A stretch of 64,000 nucleotides of DNA, taken from positions 360,367 through 424,366 of the forward strand of contig NMRA01000140.1 in the NCBI GenBank assembly GCA_002633005.1, read 5' to 3'. Source of the stretch: Phoronis australis (lineage: Eukaryota > Phoronida > Phoronidae). Under the pieces are notes generated by a model. The model saw nothing but the letters and a program-made list of their open reading frames with translations. It was not told where the DNA came from and did not search any database. Within the stretch, counting starts at the first letter, position 1. Every line of letters starts with the position of its first letter. Positions 1-15,320 of this stretch are shown one piece after another. The position numbers and the translations under genes were made by a program.

Positions 1-3000
1 CAATGAACATACCAGCTGTTTAATAAAATCCCTGAGATCGCCAGCATTTTAATAAATGACACTAAACACTAACGTTGCATGGTTGCTCATTTCATCTTGG
101 ACCACACCGTTTCTTAGACTTTATGAAGATATTTCTAACACTTTACAGTCAAAAAAACTATGACTGCTCCCATTAAGAGTAAACACAATCAAACTGCGCA
201 TCTGTTGGTGCCAGTCAACATGTGTTACCCAACGACAGGACTTGACGACTTGCCAAAAAAACCTGCAGTCTCACAAGGGTGACTCATAATTTACATCACA
301 CCTATAAGAGCATTATGGCCTCCACTGTGGACAGAGCAAGCTCATGGGGTCGGCTGGGAGACTGGCTGACATCAGCTGGTCAAGTAAAACAGACACCAGA
401 CAAACACTTGATGTACATAGGTGCAGAGTTCTCAGGGTCATTCGGGTTTTCTACCACCATGAAATGACACATTTTGAACAATAGTTGGCCAGACTCTTCT
501 CATCCACTCAATTATATAAGTGACCACTTTAAGACACCTTTAAGAGACCAATGCCCATTAGTCATGAAGAGCTCCTCAAGTCAAAACCAGAATCAGAAAT
601 GTTTTTATATCTAGGCATTGACCTCATAATACAGGAGACTTAATACATAACAACTTTACAGTGATTCGACTCTAAGCACTGTTGCTCTTGAAATATACAG
701 CGCCAGGCTTTTTAGTTCACAAAGATCATGGCTTAGAAATAATGCAACTATTCTGGTATCATCTGTCATATTCGTCAACAAATTTCTGGAAAACATCACC
801 AAGGAACTGTTTAATCTGACCAGTATTGCTCCTCAGCTCGGATCTATGTGAGGTCCGAGGTCAGACAAGCCTTTCAGAAGCCTACCAAAAATCAACTGAC
901 TGGTCTTGCATTTGCATCAAACCATTATCTGTATCACTCCTGCTAAAAATGGTAATTCTTCACTTATTCCATGCAAAAATAACTAAAATTTTAATTTTTC
1001 TATTTTTCAAAAGCAGATTACTTGGCAGGTAATGTGACTACGTCTGCCAACTGTTCTTTCATGATATCTGCATACAACAAACAACAGGCATACATACGAT
1101 TGGCTAAACTTTTCCTAACAGTTGTTTTAGTTGAGAAATTAAATTGAATTTCATTTGACAGCCATAATGTGGGTAACTAGGTTAAGAATTACTGCATAAT
1201 AAATATTTATCAATGCAAGAAATCAACTCTGGCTGCCAGAAAGTCTGAAGTCCCTGATTAAAGCTATCACCTCGTCTGCGGGCATGACTGCATGCAAAAA
1301 ATAATTTCATTCCCTATATTGATATCTGCATCACACCCACCATTATGGTAGTCACCACCTGTTAACTATATCAGTCCCCTTTGAAGTTGCCAATGCACAG
1401 CAGTACAGTGTCAAGCTAAAGCCCCAGGATAGATGGACTATTATAAACAGTTTAGATTGGCTTGTGTTTGCAGTGGCCAACCAATATGAGCCACAATTCG
1501 TGCTTGTACACACAGGCAATGGGTGTGCAGATGACTTTGTAAATGTTTTCACAGCTGGGACCTCACTCTCAGCCAAATACCAACACTTTAGAGTCAAAAT
1601 ATGGACCCAGCATAACAGCTGCACTGCCTGGATCCAATATATTAAATTTTATCTTAGACCCCTTTACAGTATTGAAGTGGGTTGAATCTCTACTAAAAAA
1701 TTCCATGAATTCAATCCAAGGAGACATCTCACTGTTCAACAAAATCAGCATCCTGTGGTCAATACNTGGAGACATGTTGTCTATCAGCCATTTTGCTTTC
1801 TAACTAGAGACGAGACTTTTGTCTGAATTTTTAGTTGACATTGTCACTTTTTATTGATTACAAGTGGACCACCAGAGCAATAACTAGGAAATATTTTTAG
1901 TGTTTGTGCTTTGCAGGGGTTCTATGCCATGCAAATCAGCCGAAAAGCTACTATCCCGACAGAACGGGACTTAGTGATATAAACTGCGTAGTAAGATGGT
2001 GACGTGACAGTTTTTGTCGAACCAACATTCAGTGCTAACATCAGCAACTGACAAGCCAAGCACAGATTTAAACAGTGGAAGTTCTCTTTTTAAAGCCCTT
2101 TGTGACGGGATGTTCAAACGAATACCAAATATTGCGAGGTCAAAGAAATTCCGCTTTTCTTCAAGCTGGCTCAGATTGACCAACAACATTAAGTAAAGAG
2201 AAGTACTTGTGTTAGACGATTGACCTCTCGCCAGGATTTTGAGTGACGCTTAACTGACCAATCAGAACGCATTCTTGACACACCTATGTTTCCAAGCCGC
2301 CATTTTACCCGACAAACAACGCATTACCGGGTAAAACTTATTGTTTGTTTGTCGACTTTTCGAAAGGGGGCGGAGTTTGTGATAGGTCAGTTGCTGTCGT
2401 GCTGCTAAAGGAAGGGCATCAGCTAATGTGGAAGAGTTTAGTAAGACTACAAGACGCAACCACACTGCTCATGCAGGGTGGTTGAACAGGGGTAAACATT
2501 GGGAGCAGGTACAAACCTAGCAGGACTAGAATGTTGTGACATGCATGCATGACAACCATGAGTGTGAAACAAAAAGGGGAGGGTTGTGGTTGTGTTGTTT
2601 CGATTTTGCATGTTGAAAAAATTCTCAAACAAGGCAAAATGACATTTTTAATTTTCTGTGATTGTACGGTAAAATTTCTTCAGTTTGGGACACAAAATGG
2701 CAAAAGGGTGAAAATCATTTTGTCAAATTTCTTAACAAAAATAACTTTTCAGGAAACGTTACAGTGCTTTTAACATGGTTTGTATGGCGTATCTATTACC
2801 AAACAAGATCTATCAAATTTTTTAGCATTAGCAACAATGTGGTAAGCCTCTGACAAATAGAAGTATGGCAATTTTATTTTTGTTCCAAATAGAAGAATGT
2901 TTAGCCAACTATATGTGGGTAGAGTTCAATGCGATATTTTTGCCACGATTTAAACAGTCTAAAAACTGTAACAGTTACAAACTTGAATCACTTTTAAGTA

Positions 3001-3735
3001 AACTTAAATGTTTGAAAGCAAAAATTTTTAACCTTGGAATTCACGCTTAAATACTCATTTGAGTCATCAATACTGTGCAATGTTTGCCCAGAGCAGACAA
3101 TATTCTAGTAAAAATGGCCCCTATATGTCAATCAGATGATTCATTATTTGAATGACAGCATTGCATGCACAGACAACTTTATTAGAGTTACCAGTATATG
3201 ATTACAACCCTATACTATAAATCTAGGTTTAATGTTTGAACTGCATCAAAATTATTCCAGTCACCATTCCCCATTATAACCCTTTTTCATTTTGTGGCGA
3301 TTTGAAAACATCTCAAAACAAAGATTTTCACCCCACACCAATATTAGCAGCGAAAGTGACCAACAGATGTCATTGTTACCCTCCCTTAGTAATGACACCA
3401 GGTGGACCATGAGCCATGAATATAAGCAATGCATACTGAATCACAATGAGCACAAAACTAGGTAGGGACACCCATGATTGGTACCAGGTGGACCTTCACA
3501 TAAGTGCCCTCCACACAAAGACCTACCCTGGAACAAGTTACTCCCTAGGTTTGTGTGCTGTCTGGACGCAACTCAAAGTAGCGCAAGTTACCCCACTTGT
3601 GACAACTTACGCGCGAAGTAATTATCAGTTTCGGTTACACACAGATGGGTTTTCTGTTGTGTGCCGTACTCGCATTAGGTGTTCATTGTCACGCACAGAG
3701 CAACAACTTCTGCCTTGTACTAGTTATCCAATAAG

Positions 3736-3780
3736 TGTGAGTGTGTGTGCGCACGCACATGTGTGTGTGTGTGTGTGTGG
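3736..3780. repeat. GT-rich microsatellite
   Basis: An imperfect (GT)n tract interrupted by GCGCACGCACA. It is simple sequence and is the reason for the Val/Cys-rich C-terminus of the open frame running through it. Confidence 0.9.
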
Positions 3781-5748
3781 ATGCTCCACTTAGAAGTGCA
3801 TGGGGTAAGTTGTACTAGTGCAAGTTGTTCTAGGGTAGGCTCTGTGCGAATGTGACTATATTGTTATAGGGTGTTGACATTGACCCCATATTGTCTGCAG
3901 ACCAATGCATGACATTCACAGACAAGTATGATGTGTATACGTAGTCTCAGTTTGAACAAAAATTGTCAAAAATGGTGACCGTGACAATGCAAGAGCAAGA
4001 TGAAAATGGTCACCAGGGGGATAGATATAAGGTCTATCAGAAAATGTTTGATAGCGAACAGACTGCATTATGTATGGTTGTAGCAAGGTCTGAAGACAAA
4101 ACTGAAATGGTCTCCACCTCACAACAGCCCAGTTACACAAAATAACTGAAAATGAATGTTTTGATACCTTCACTTTATGAAAATGTATGTAATATTCAAG
4201 TGGAAAGGCAGGACATCTGCATCTAGACCGCAAATTTTCCCAACCCAAAGAAACATCCTTACTGTATTCCTATGAATTGAATAGAGATATATCATGTGGA
4301 CAAGTACAAAATATATAATAATATGCAAATTTCATCATATGTGTCATAAAGCAGGATATTCCAATGCTGTGGTGAGACGAGTCATTCTCCAGACATTTAT
4401 TGGTAATGAGGGACCTCCATGTAGGCAGAGCCTTGGAATGAACCAAACAAACTCACAAGTTCTCATGCTGGTTTTTATTCAACCCATATTCCCATTGTTG
4501 TTTCATCAAGTTCCCAATCAGCAAATTCATGAAACAGTTGGTCAAACTAACAGCCTTTCTCCAAACACATATTAATCAAAGACATTCAAAAGCACTTAAA
4601 TGCCATATGCTCCTCAAATTGATTACTGGTTAAATATTTGGTCTGAGACTTCTAACAAGTCAACAGAAGGTGGACATGTTTTGCTCTCAGCAGGAAGAAT
4701 TCTAAAACAAAAGAAAGTAATATTGCTTGAGGGCTCCATTAGCAGAATTAGATGATTATAGAGATGCTGCTTATCACAACACTGTGGCTTCTAATTCGGA
4801 CACTAATGATTTTAATGCAGAACACTAATTACCCATTGTGTAAGTGTTGAGTCATTCAGAAATTTCAAGTGGAAAATTTATGGTCCACAATCTGGGCCTT
4901 GGTTGCATTGAAGTTATTTGGTGGATAGCAACAATGACGCAGGCTGTACATTGTCATTGTTGAATAATGCATGCATTTGATGCTACGCAACAATCAAACT
5001 GATACAGCAGATAAATATCAAAGTTTCATGTAACCCAACACAGAATATTAGAATAAAAGAAAAATATGGACGCCATGATCCCACCTGTATACCAAAGTCG
5101 TATGATTGGTGGCCGTATTTTTGAAGTTGTTTATGTTTAAGTCCATATGTCTGTCCTTCCTATGAGTTACTGTAAAACAACTTGCCAAACCCAAAAGGGT
5201 CAGCTGAGAGTGCATAGTTTTGCAAAATGGTTGTAGACAATTTGCATTTTTGCTATCAAGATTTTGGATATTTCTCGGTCAAGAGGTTGCAACAAACTGT
5301 GGTAATTTCACAATAAAATTGTGTCAGTTTGAGCATGCCTTCTACGATCAAAGAACATAATCATTGCACAAACTTTGGCAATTTTCCGTTGGTGCATGGG
5401 GAGGGGGTGCAATGGCAAGCCATGACATTTAAAACCTTGCTTGAATACATTTGTGTAGTTTTTGAAAAAATTCAAAATCTAGGCTGAAATGGATGTTGGT
5501 GGTCAATTCTTTTTACGTAGTGAGGCGCAGATTTCAAATCCAGGTAAGAACCATAGGCACGCTCTGCAGATATACTCTCGAAAATGCAAGATCATGCAAG
5601 ACCCTATGCAAGACATCACCATGATGCAATACAGCCGAAGCTCATGACCACACCAGCTTAACTCGCAAGATTCTTGATGTCCACAGTACTCGGACCAGAA
5701 ATATAAGACATATCAGAAAATACAGCACGAAAATGAATAAAATATATA

Positions 5749-5965
5749 AAAATAATTGTAGGCGGTCTGGTACAACGTCCAGACGTGTGCAGGCTGCGCA
5801 TCTGGGTCCAGTCCACTGATCACCTGGAACCATTTTTATGCTTTACTAATATATAGTTAAAACTGAGGTGAGGAGCTAGAAACCTGACTCTAGCACTCTG
5901 TGTGGCCTAGTGGGACTCGAACCCGCGACGTCGAGTAGTCACACTAGGCCGCACTGCCTCCTCAC
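5749..5965 (-). mobile_element. tRNA-derived SINE, copy 1
   Basis: Read on the minus strand, this begins GGCAGTGCGGCCTAGTGTGA, a tRNA A-box-like head. It continues with a B box (GGGTTCGAGTCCCAC), then GTGCTAGAGTCAGGTTTCTAG, and ends in an AT-rich tail around CTACAATTATTTTT. The copy at 33863-34093 has the same head, the same middle (AGTAAAGCATAAAAATGG, CCAGGTGATCAGTG) and the same tail. Two full-length copies of one arrangement define a SINE of about 220-230 bp. It has a pol III type internal promoter and is non-coding. The tail may copy the 3' end of a partner LINE (inference). Confidence 0.8.
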
Positions 5966-8900
5966 ACGAAAAAGAAGGCATCACTAGATCCACAGCAGAT
6001 GGTGATCTAAGCACCTTGAATGTTAATGAGCACAGCTCATAACTCATGTCTACAGCAAAATGAACTGTGAGGACTTTGCCTTGCGAGGCGAATGTCTCTA
6101 GTTAGATTTTCTTTACCTGGCGACTGTAAACCCTCACAGCATGCAGAGTCCACAAAACATTCGGGTGGCAACAATGACACATAGAATTTAAAATGATTTA
6201 GTCTTTAATTGATGATACCTGACTTTTACAAAAAATGAACAAAAATTTCACCTGTCCACTACATTGCCGCACTAAATAAGCGAGATTTTACCATGGTAAC
6301 ATGGTAATTACTGCACCAATAGATGATGATTGCTACTCAGTACCACCTATAAACTCTGCATACCGGAGTTCATGAACTGTAGAGAAACCATCAACAACAA
6401 TTTCCCAGAGAAATGTTAACTGCAGAAAACAAAGATACAAGCCAGCCTTACAATAACAAAGACTGCCTGATTGGTATGAACAGTTTTGACCAGGGAGTAT
6501 CAAACACTGCCTCAGGCTGTAGAAATTAGCAATTATGAACGTACATAATTTCTGATAATATTGTCTGAATGTCTAGCTCAGATCTCAAACAATAATGACG
6601 TTAAGCACACACCCTTCAAACTCCAAAAACAGTATTCAGTCTGAATTTCACAATGCGCTACATCATATACGATACAAAGCATTTCTAAGTCTAATGATGC
6701 AATGAATTCTCATCAATTCCGTACAAAATAATTGACGAACACGAACTTTCTCTGTCATCAAACCAAGACTTCTTAACATTATCCTGAATGTCCACAATTT
6801 CTGAAAACACTGGCTTGTGGCAGCTGCCGTATACAATTTAAAGACAAAGAATTTATTTGGCGTACTTATCTTAGATAAAAAAGGAAAAAATAAAATTTCA
6901 CAAAACCACCAATTCGTGTCCTAAACATATTTCAAAATGGTATGTCATAACATAGATGGATAAGGATGATTTTTTAATACGTTAACTTGAAATGGGCAAT
7001 TAATAATTAAATAGATAAATATTTAAAAAGAACAAAAGACGATTGAATTACATGGAGTAACTCCAGCAAACAAAGGAACACACGCGCGCTCAACTAACTA
7101 ACCATATATTAGCTTACCGATCAGTAAACACGACCATGGACTGCTGACAAAGAACAATTACGATTTTTAACTGCCACTTTTATAGTGTGTCATTGTACAA
7201 AGACCTTAATACGTCAATAATTCATGACTAAGTTTGATACATGAATGGGCCATTCTGGCGCTAAGTCACCAGCTTAGTCTATAGACAATACAACAGGAGT
7301 ATATTCTACAGCTTATATGCAATTAAATTTAGACAACGCTGTTTAAAAATACATACTGCAGATCACAGTAATAATACTTGTCGATTACTCACCTACTGCC
7401 TGAGAGGTAGAAAACTGATATAGAGAATAGTAATATGACATGAAATGGCTCAATTTCAGTTGACAAGATGAGTGTAATTATGTGTAATTTACAAGATTAG
7501 CGTAATCATATCTATACCGTGTTGTGACATGACGGCTATAACTTTTTTTTTTTTAACATTGAGTATCAAAGAACCGCGTGCAATACATATTCAGTTATTA
7601 TGCAGAAAAACAATTGACACCGTTTTCTATATTGCAGACCTGACCACCCTGCTACAAATAATCGAAATCGTACCACGCCTTGTTAATGACAGGTAGGGCT
7701 TATTAAAAACAAAACACTCAAAGTCATTGATAAATTTCTTAGTTTTTGTTTTTGTCCATAACTTGTCCAAAAGATTTTAGAGCTTAAGTTTTAGAATCAA
7801 CGAAATTGTTCAATGAATTAAATGTGTGTTGTAAAACCTTACTAACAAGTCTACCTAATTACTAAACATGTACAGCTTTAGATTTTAACTCAGTAACAGT
7901 ATATACTTTTGGAAAACAGAAATCTCATTAATTTTTGGTAAATTTTAACAAAAAACCAAAAAAACAGTAACAATAACACAATCAAATTTTATTATTTTTG
8001 AAATAAGCAATCAAGAGGAAAACTCAGCAATGCTGTTAGTTTTCTAAAATATTATTTAGTTTTGGTTTTCTACAGCGTTGGAAATTTTCATCAAAATCAT
8101 AAAAGCTCTATTCTTCTATAGCCCCTCGAGCAAAAGTGGAACATTTCAAAGACAATTCCGAACAGCGTTTTGGAAAACACTGAAAAAAGTGTGTTATCTG
8201 AGAGTTTCATATGAATCCGATCAGCCACTTCCGAGATATGACGAGCCAAAGTTAGCCAAATTTGAACATTTTTCCATGGTTCCACATACACCTAACTAAA
8301 TGTGTTACAACAGCTGCATAACTTGAAGTGAACCAATTTCATCACAGCTTACACTACTCCCCTCACAGCATGTACTAACACCAACCTTCAGGTACAAGCA
8401 CTCAGGTATGCACTTCAGGTACCTAACAATACCACTTGTGTCTAGCCTCAGGTAACCCATCTCTCTAATTACACCATTGTAGTTTACAAAACCATTGTAA
8501 GCGGATGACCCATGAGCAAAGATGGAAAGTATAGAAACATTGTATTTTATGCAAACAGAAATGAGAAATGGAGTTTTTGTAGGACACAGGTTGAACGAAG
8601 ATGTAAACAAGGATGCAACACTGTTGATGTCCTCCATAGGCTCACACGTTGCCCCTCGGGTGGGCTTTTTGGTAAATGAATGTTTTCAATCCATAATTCT
8701 TTCATCTAATCTAGGTACTTATTACAGTCAGGATAATCCTTTACCTATTTGAAGGGAATAAATCAACCATGAGAACTAGAGCTATGCGCCACAGGAAGGA
8801 ATGCCTTGTAAATATTTGTGATATTTTCTCCTTTGACTATAAATAAACTGGTCATGATGGTTTTAATTCTAAGACCATCACAGCCATGATGCCAGCAGGG

Positions 8901-11024
8901 CAGTATCCACTCAACTACACGGAGTCTACCAACAGCAGGAAAAACTGCAAAATAACATGGATGGTTCACTAGGAGTCAATAACCGAACCAAAAATCAGCG
9001 ACTAAACAAAACCTAGGAAGGCTGTGCATCGCTTGTTTTTTCTGCCCTATTGGAAGCAATGTACACACATCCAACAATCCCTGCAACATCTGGATGGATT
9101 CTCTACATATCCATTTACTATACATGACAAATTTTTAATGGAGTGGTGAAAGATGAAAGCCAACAAAACACCGAAGTTTCACCTTCTGTTGGACTTGGAA
9201 AAAAAACATTAACAGATAAGTGCATTGGCACTCATGATAATCGCCTCTATTTTTCAAGATATAAAACTAGTAAATGAGAAACGATAACCATCAAACAACT
9301 CTAGAATGAAATTTGAATACAATTTCACTTCAACACTCAGTCAGCAGCAAGTTTGAATGAATTATTCAGCAAGTGACTGTTTCATGTTTTATGGCTTGAC
9401 AAAACATTGCTACGTTCATAATTAATGAATGTCTGTCATTCGTAGTTTAGCTTTAACTCCATCTGTTGGTGGAAAAAAACAAAGAAGACCAGTCAACTGT
9501 TCCTTGAACAAATACCTCATTTACATTTTCTTAACAAACCATACACAAGCTATGGCGGATTTACATTCATTATGTTCCTAGGTGTCATTTCATCAAATAG
9601 ACCTATCATAGGTCCTGAACCTAAGATATCCTAAATTTTTATTGGCGAACAATTCATTAACATAGTTTATAAAGGTGGGCTTTCAACTTGAATGTGACCT
9701 GTGATCATGTTACGGTCAGTAGCAATGTTTCATTTGTAACAAAAGAAGTAGAGCTGCCTTTATAATAACCAGTTTGTGACTCCAGACCATACTACCGGTT
9801 ATGTAGGACCCTCACATAATGTCCAACTTTGACCGACTTTGGCATATCATATCTCATAAACAACTGATCAAATTCACATGAAACACTCAGACATATTTTA
9901 CATAATGTTTCCAAAACGCTGATAGGAATTGTTTTTTTAACAGTACGCTTTTGTATGAAGGGATACCAAGAATAGAAGTTTTATCAGTTTCATGAAAATT
10001 GTAGCATAAAATGAAAGCGAAATGATACTTTACAAAACTGTAACAGCGTTTTTGATAACTCACCTTGGACACTTATATTAAATAATATTTATTCATGTTA
10101 TTGATATCCTTGTTTTGTTAACAATGCATCTTTCTTTTTTTGCTAAAATCCTACTAAGAAGACATGGTCACGTAACCTAATTAAAAACAGCTTGGTCAAA
10201 AGTCAAGATAAAATTCTTCAGGCTTTCTACTGTCAGAAAATATGTACTTTTATTGAAATAAAATCTACAGTTTTGCAGATATTTGTCTCAATACAGTCTG
10301 GTCCATAAGGTCCTACAACACTGTAATAGAAGGCAGTCCCTGGCTGCTTATAGATATACATACCTAGCTAGTACAGATGTGTCTTCACTTAGCACACAAT
10401 ATGTCCCACAAGTGAAATTCTATTTTGTTAAATATTTTCACAAAAGTGAAGAATTTAAAAAGCCATTTTGGCCCATCACAAGCATGCAATGTAGTGCGTA
10501 GATGTCACAAAACAACATTTGTTAACCTTCCCATTATTTGCAAACATGGGATCAGCCACTGAAAAAAGGAAAAACAAATGTCTGCCTGTGGGCAATTCTT
10601 TTTGTGGAAAATAGAATTGCTTACTCTAGACCTCTGACTATACACAGTCCAAGTCTAGACAAATAATTGCATCTCTCGAAAACAAAGCTTTACTCTATTT
10701 GTCACAAGTCAAACCTTTTTTTTCTCTGAGGGACAAAGAGTGCACATCAAATCAATAAACAAACACAATTAGATATCTCTTGACAATGTCAAATTAAATG
10801 GCTAATTTACAGAAGCTGGCAGCATTGCTACAGGCCCTGCTATATAGCAACATGCAAACCCCAGGAAGTGCCTAAGAAGCAAACTTTTGATTTAGACCAC
10901 TTTTCGCTGTAAAATTTATCTCAACTTGTTCTTTACTCGATGAGAAATGATTTCTGTGCTTATAAAGACCTGAAAGTTCATTATTCGTCGAGTCCATGCT
11001 CACTGCATAAAAGGACACGCTGTG

Positions 11025-11296
11025 ACATGGGTACACCCGGGGGGGGGGCTCGGGGGGGCTCAAATGAGCCCCCCAATTTGGCTAATTGGGCAAAAAGGTC
11101 TGCCTCAGAGAAACAAAACGTCTGAGTAAACGGGACAAAAGCCCACAAAATCCACGGGAAGTTGGCGCAGATGCATGGTGCATGGGCCTGAACATAGTGG
11201 CCTCGTTTTTTTTAGTCCTCATGGATTTCTTTCAGTAAAATGTCCGCATATCAAAAAATTTGCTCCCCCCTATATTTTAGGCTGGGTACATACATG
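11025..11296. mobile_element. Inverted-repeat element family C, copy A
   Basis: It opens at CATGGGTACACCCGGGGG and closes with AGGCTGGGTACATACATG, an imperfect terminal inverted repeat. Internal landmarks are shared in order with the copy at 54218-54453: a G-run followed by GGCTCAAA, AAAAAGGT, GCCTCAGAGAAACAAAA, TTTTTTTAGTCCT, and CCCCCTATATT followed by AGGCTGGGT. It is non-autonomous, with no ORF of its own. The G-run extends to CTCGGGGGGGCTCAAATGAGCCCCCC, a local hairpin. Confidence 0.7.
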
Positions 11297-14200
11297 TGTG
11301 ACAAGTTGACGTGTAGAGCTTGATCGCAACCAATAAGGAAGTGTCATTTCTCCCTAAGGCCTGAAAGCAGCAGCAATTTGACTAACAAACGACTTGAGAC
11401 CAATCTCATAACAGTAAGTGGTCTAAATTAACAGTTGGCTTTGTGATACCCACGCACTTCATATAACATAGCACTGTTTAGATTAGGATGTTAACCTGGA
11501 AAGATTACTGCATTTTTTCTCAAATTTGTAAATACCAAATGCATTGGCATGAGAACGCTGGTGGATTTTGGGATATGGTAATGGACCCATTCCCTCTCTG
11601 CCCAATATCAAAAATGTTTTGAGGACAATGAGAAATGTCTGTATGGTTGGACTTTGTGGTCAGGCACCTTCATGACATCCCCGATCCACCAGCATAGAAC
11701 CACCTGTTGGCCAACACGCTGTGAGCATGTTTTTGACCAGATAATGCATACCACCTGGTATTAGCAAAAAGCGTGTGAAAAAGTGCAAAAATACTGCACA
11801 ACACTAGGCTCATGACTGGTTGATTTATACCATTAACAAATTGAATTGAAGGTCTATCTGGAGTCAATTACTCAATAGACTTGGTCAACAGGAGGCAGCT
11901 GTGGGCTGACACAGGGACCTGTGGGGACTGTTATGAACTGCAGAATGTGTCAAAGACTGTAGCTATTGGCGCTGGAGTCGAGATGACCCCGAAGGTATGT
12001 TGACCCAAGAAAATGACATTACCTTACTTCTAATAATAGAGTCTTAACAGCTAATTCTTTCAAAGAAAAACACTCTTAATTGAGTTTCATAGTACCGTGG
12101 GTAAGACAAAATGAAGGGTGATAGCTGAAAGCAATATTTACGTCATCATGTATTTTTTTCAAACGGCCGAATGTCCACATATGTGGGAAGACACGGTCGC
12201 ACGTTTGAGGAGCCCATGTGTTCTTACTGAACTAGAAAAAATTCAAATGTTTGATGCATCAGGTTTGATGTGGTTTCTTTAAAAACCATAATCAAATCGT
12301 CCAATTATAATAATGAAGTGGATTAGATCGTAAAAGGCTATAGAGTGTCAACTGGTGGTTTATTACACATAAGGTTCAATCCCCTAAATTCACACAATAT
12401 GGCTTCAATATAAAGGCCCCCATCTTATCAAACTCGTTTCCAGAAAATCCTCAAGCCCATCCTAAAAACATGATGAAATTAGGCTGCAATGAGGAAACCA
12501 ATGACTTTGGAAAAAAAAAACGAATGGGGCACTGGCCATAGACTTGTTATTGAGATTTGTGACCAGCATAGATCTAACACCTATTCAATCAGAAGCTGTT
12601 GTCAAACGTTGGAGAACATGCTGTAACTATCTGGCATAAAAAACAAACAAAACCAAGTAAACGGAATACAAGACGAATGTAGACCTGGGGACACTAGACT
12701 TAACTTTACTGAAATGGACACTAATCCTTGCCTGAAATTTGAGTGGGTGTTGACAGGCTGAATAGCTTTCATGTGTAGTAGACTAGAGACCCTCCAGGGA
12801 AACTGTTAAGTCAATGATATACCAAGGTACCATTCAGGGGAAAAGATAGCATCAGAGGCTATTAGGAAGTTCTGTAGGCAACCTCACTTCAACATAAAGA
12901 CATACCTTAGATCAAATCTAAAGCAAGGAGTGCAGATCTCATAACATATTGAAAATAGCGAATCAATAGAAATGGAGCTTTCAAAACCCAATTGAAATTT
13001 AAAATTGGGAAAAGGTTCTTCTATGACTTAACAAAAACACCCTCTGACAGGTACATAAAACATTGAAATCTTCAACAATCTCGTTAACAGGTATGTAATA
13101 GAACTAGTAAAGATATCCTTGAACACCTAGTAAGGTGTGATGTTTATTCAATCAACAAATGCTGAACATAAAATATGTTTAGCTTCACATTCCTAGAAGC
13201 TGACACTATCAGAGCAAGCCATCACACCAGTGTGAGACCAAACAGTCTATTTGCAGGCGGGATCCGAAGGGCAGTGTGAGAGTCCAGACCCGACCCCCAC
13301 CCCCCTCAGTCATCACTTCCATCTTTTATAAATGTCTGACCTCACCAGAACAAAATCCTGGATCAGTGGCTGATATGATACGTATTAGTTCACAACGTGA
13401 AGCTAACCGTAATGTACTTTTTCAAACTGTACAATTAGCTTATAATAGTCGGTTATTAGAAGCTATAATTTTCGTAAACATAGACGGTAACACTCTATAA
13501 TTGTCTTGACTGATAACCTGACCATGTAAATAGCTTTAGGGTTTCTCCATTTATGACAGAAATTACAGATCCATTACAAAATACCATAAAATTCATCTAC
13601 TGAGGACACGAGTGGGATTTCATTTCGTCAATTTTCCAAAGAAAAAATTTAGCCCGATTGGCACACACACTACACATGTCAACAAAAATAATGTCTAGTA
13701 TCAGAGAAATGATTTCATTTAGGAACTGAATTTCTAAAAAAATGGAGGAACGAAAAAAATTGTTCGTTTCCTCATATAACCACTCCATTTCATCAAGATG
13801 TTGTTCATTATGTCCTGAAAAATCTGATTGGTGTGACAAGACCTTAGCCTATGGCAAAACATCACAAATTCTGGACAAAAAGGATTGCCAAAATTGACCC
13901 TTTTCCCATTTCAAAGCCTTCTAGAATTCTTATCAATGCCCACGATTTCCCAGAATCCTTGTCTGATGGTAGCTGAGGTGCAGGACCTTACAGCTGAAAA
14001 AGCATTTATTTGGTGCATGAAAAAATAAAAACTCCCTAGTCGACCATAATGTGTCTATAATTAGTGGGATTTTGCCATAACTAAGTGTCTGAATGTCTGA
14101 ATTATGGCTTCCAAATAGCTTCAGAGCATCCCCTTCCACCCAACTCTTAAAGCCCCAAAATGAAATTCAGGGTATAACCAGTCCTCCAGTCTTCAACAGT

Positions 14201-14452
14201 CTGCTGGTGGCACCTACTGGTTCAGAAAATAAATCACCATGGGTGATTGTTGTTAGTGGAGTGTGATAATGTGGACACCTGGAGTAATGTGTTTATAATT
14301 AAGCAGGGGCCAAGAACCTGTAACAGTGTTGGTCATGACAAATGTTTAGATGGGTCAACTGTTCCCATTTTTGTAAATTGATAACCCCTGTAATGAGATG
14401 GACCACATACATGATATACACACACTGCACAATAGGCAGGGGCAATACAGTA

Positions 14453-14526
14453 CATGGGCAGCACACCTGAGGGGGCTGGGAGGGACTATGGCCCTTCATT
14501 TTTTCAGCCGCCATGCAGTAGCCCAT
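14453..14526 (-). mobile_element. 71-bp inverted-repeat element family A, copy 1
   Basis: Read on the minus strand, it runs from ATGGGCTACTGCATGGC through GGGCCATAGTCCCTCCCAGCCCCCT to GTGTGCTGCCCATG. This is the same ending and core as the plus-strand copies at 16874, 22333, 24433 and 24521. The inner part of the left arm is diverged. Confidence 0.6.
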
Positions 14527-15320
14527 AAACTCGAGAGGCCAAATTCATTTTGAAAATGGAACATCTCAAGCACAACTGCATAATGCCCATAATGCAATGC
14601 CTAAACTCAAGAAATCAAGCGAAAACCCCCTCACCAGGACCAAAAGTTACCATCTAATGCTTAAAAATCCCCTCATGATTAGAATCATTCTTGCAAAATG
14701 TTCGTGAGGACCCTGGAATTCTTAAAAAATCCTTCTTATCAACATTGCCAGATACTATCATATCACGTTTCACCAATGAACTTGGACATGTAAATCAAGT
14801 TTTCTTCTGAATAGACTTGTTTTGAGCACTTGTTTGTGAATGCTAACTATACCAATAGTCTTGTTCACTAGAAATGTGGGGCCACTATGTATATATATTC
14901 AACTAGCAGTGTGATACCTATGTGATATTTGTTGTTAGTATATTTTTCAAAGGAGAGGCAACAGTGCCAGTTCTGATCAGTGATCTAACGGCAAATAACC
15001 AACACAGAGTAACTGCATTCACACTGGACAGCTAAACATTGGATCAAGTTTTGTTTATTTGATCTGCACTCTCACTATCACCAAAGCCAGTGCATAATAT
15101 GTTTCAATGACTTGGTAATATAAATGTTTGGTCAAACACAAAACACTTCACTGCACCAGCTTTACAACAGCCAGTGATTATGCAGCACTTGAAGGGCTGC
15201 AGAACAAACTTGGCTCCATCTATCTGACCACACCAGTCTCTGGGACAGCTGAAGCTGTGATATTTTACCAATTTAGGACACAGCTGAATTCGTACTTTCT
15301 CATTTTTTCATCAAGGATTG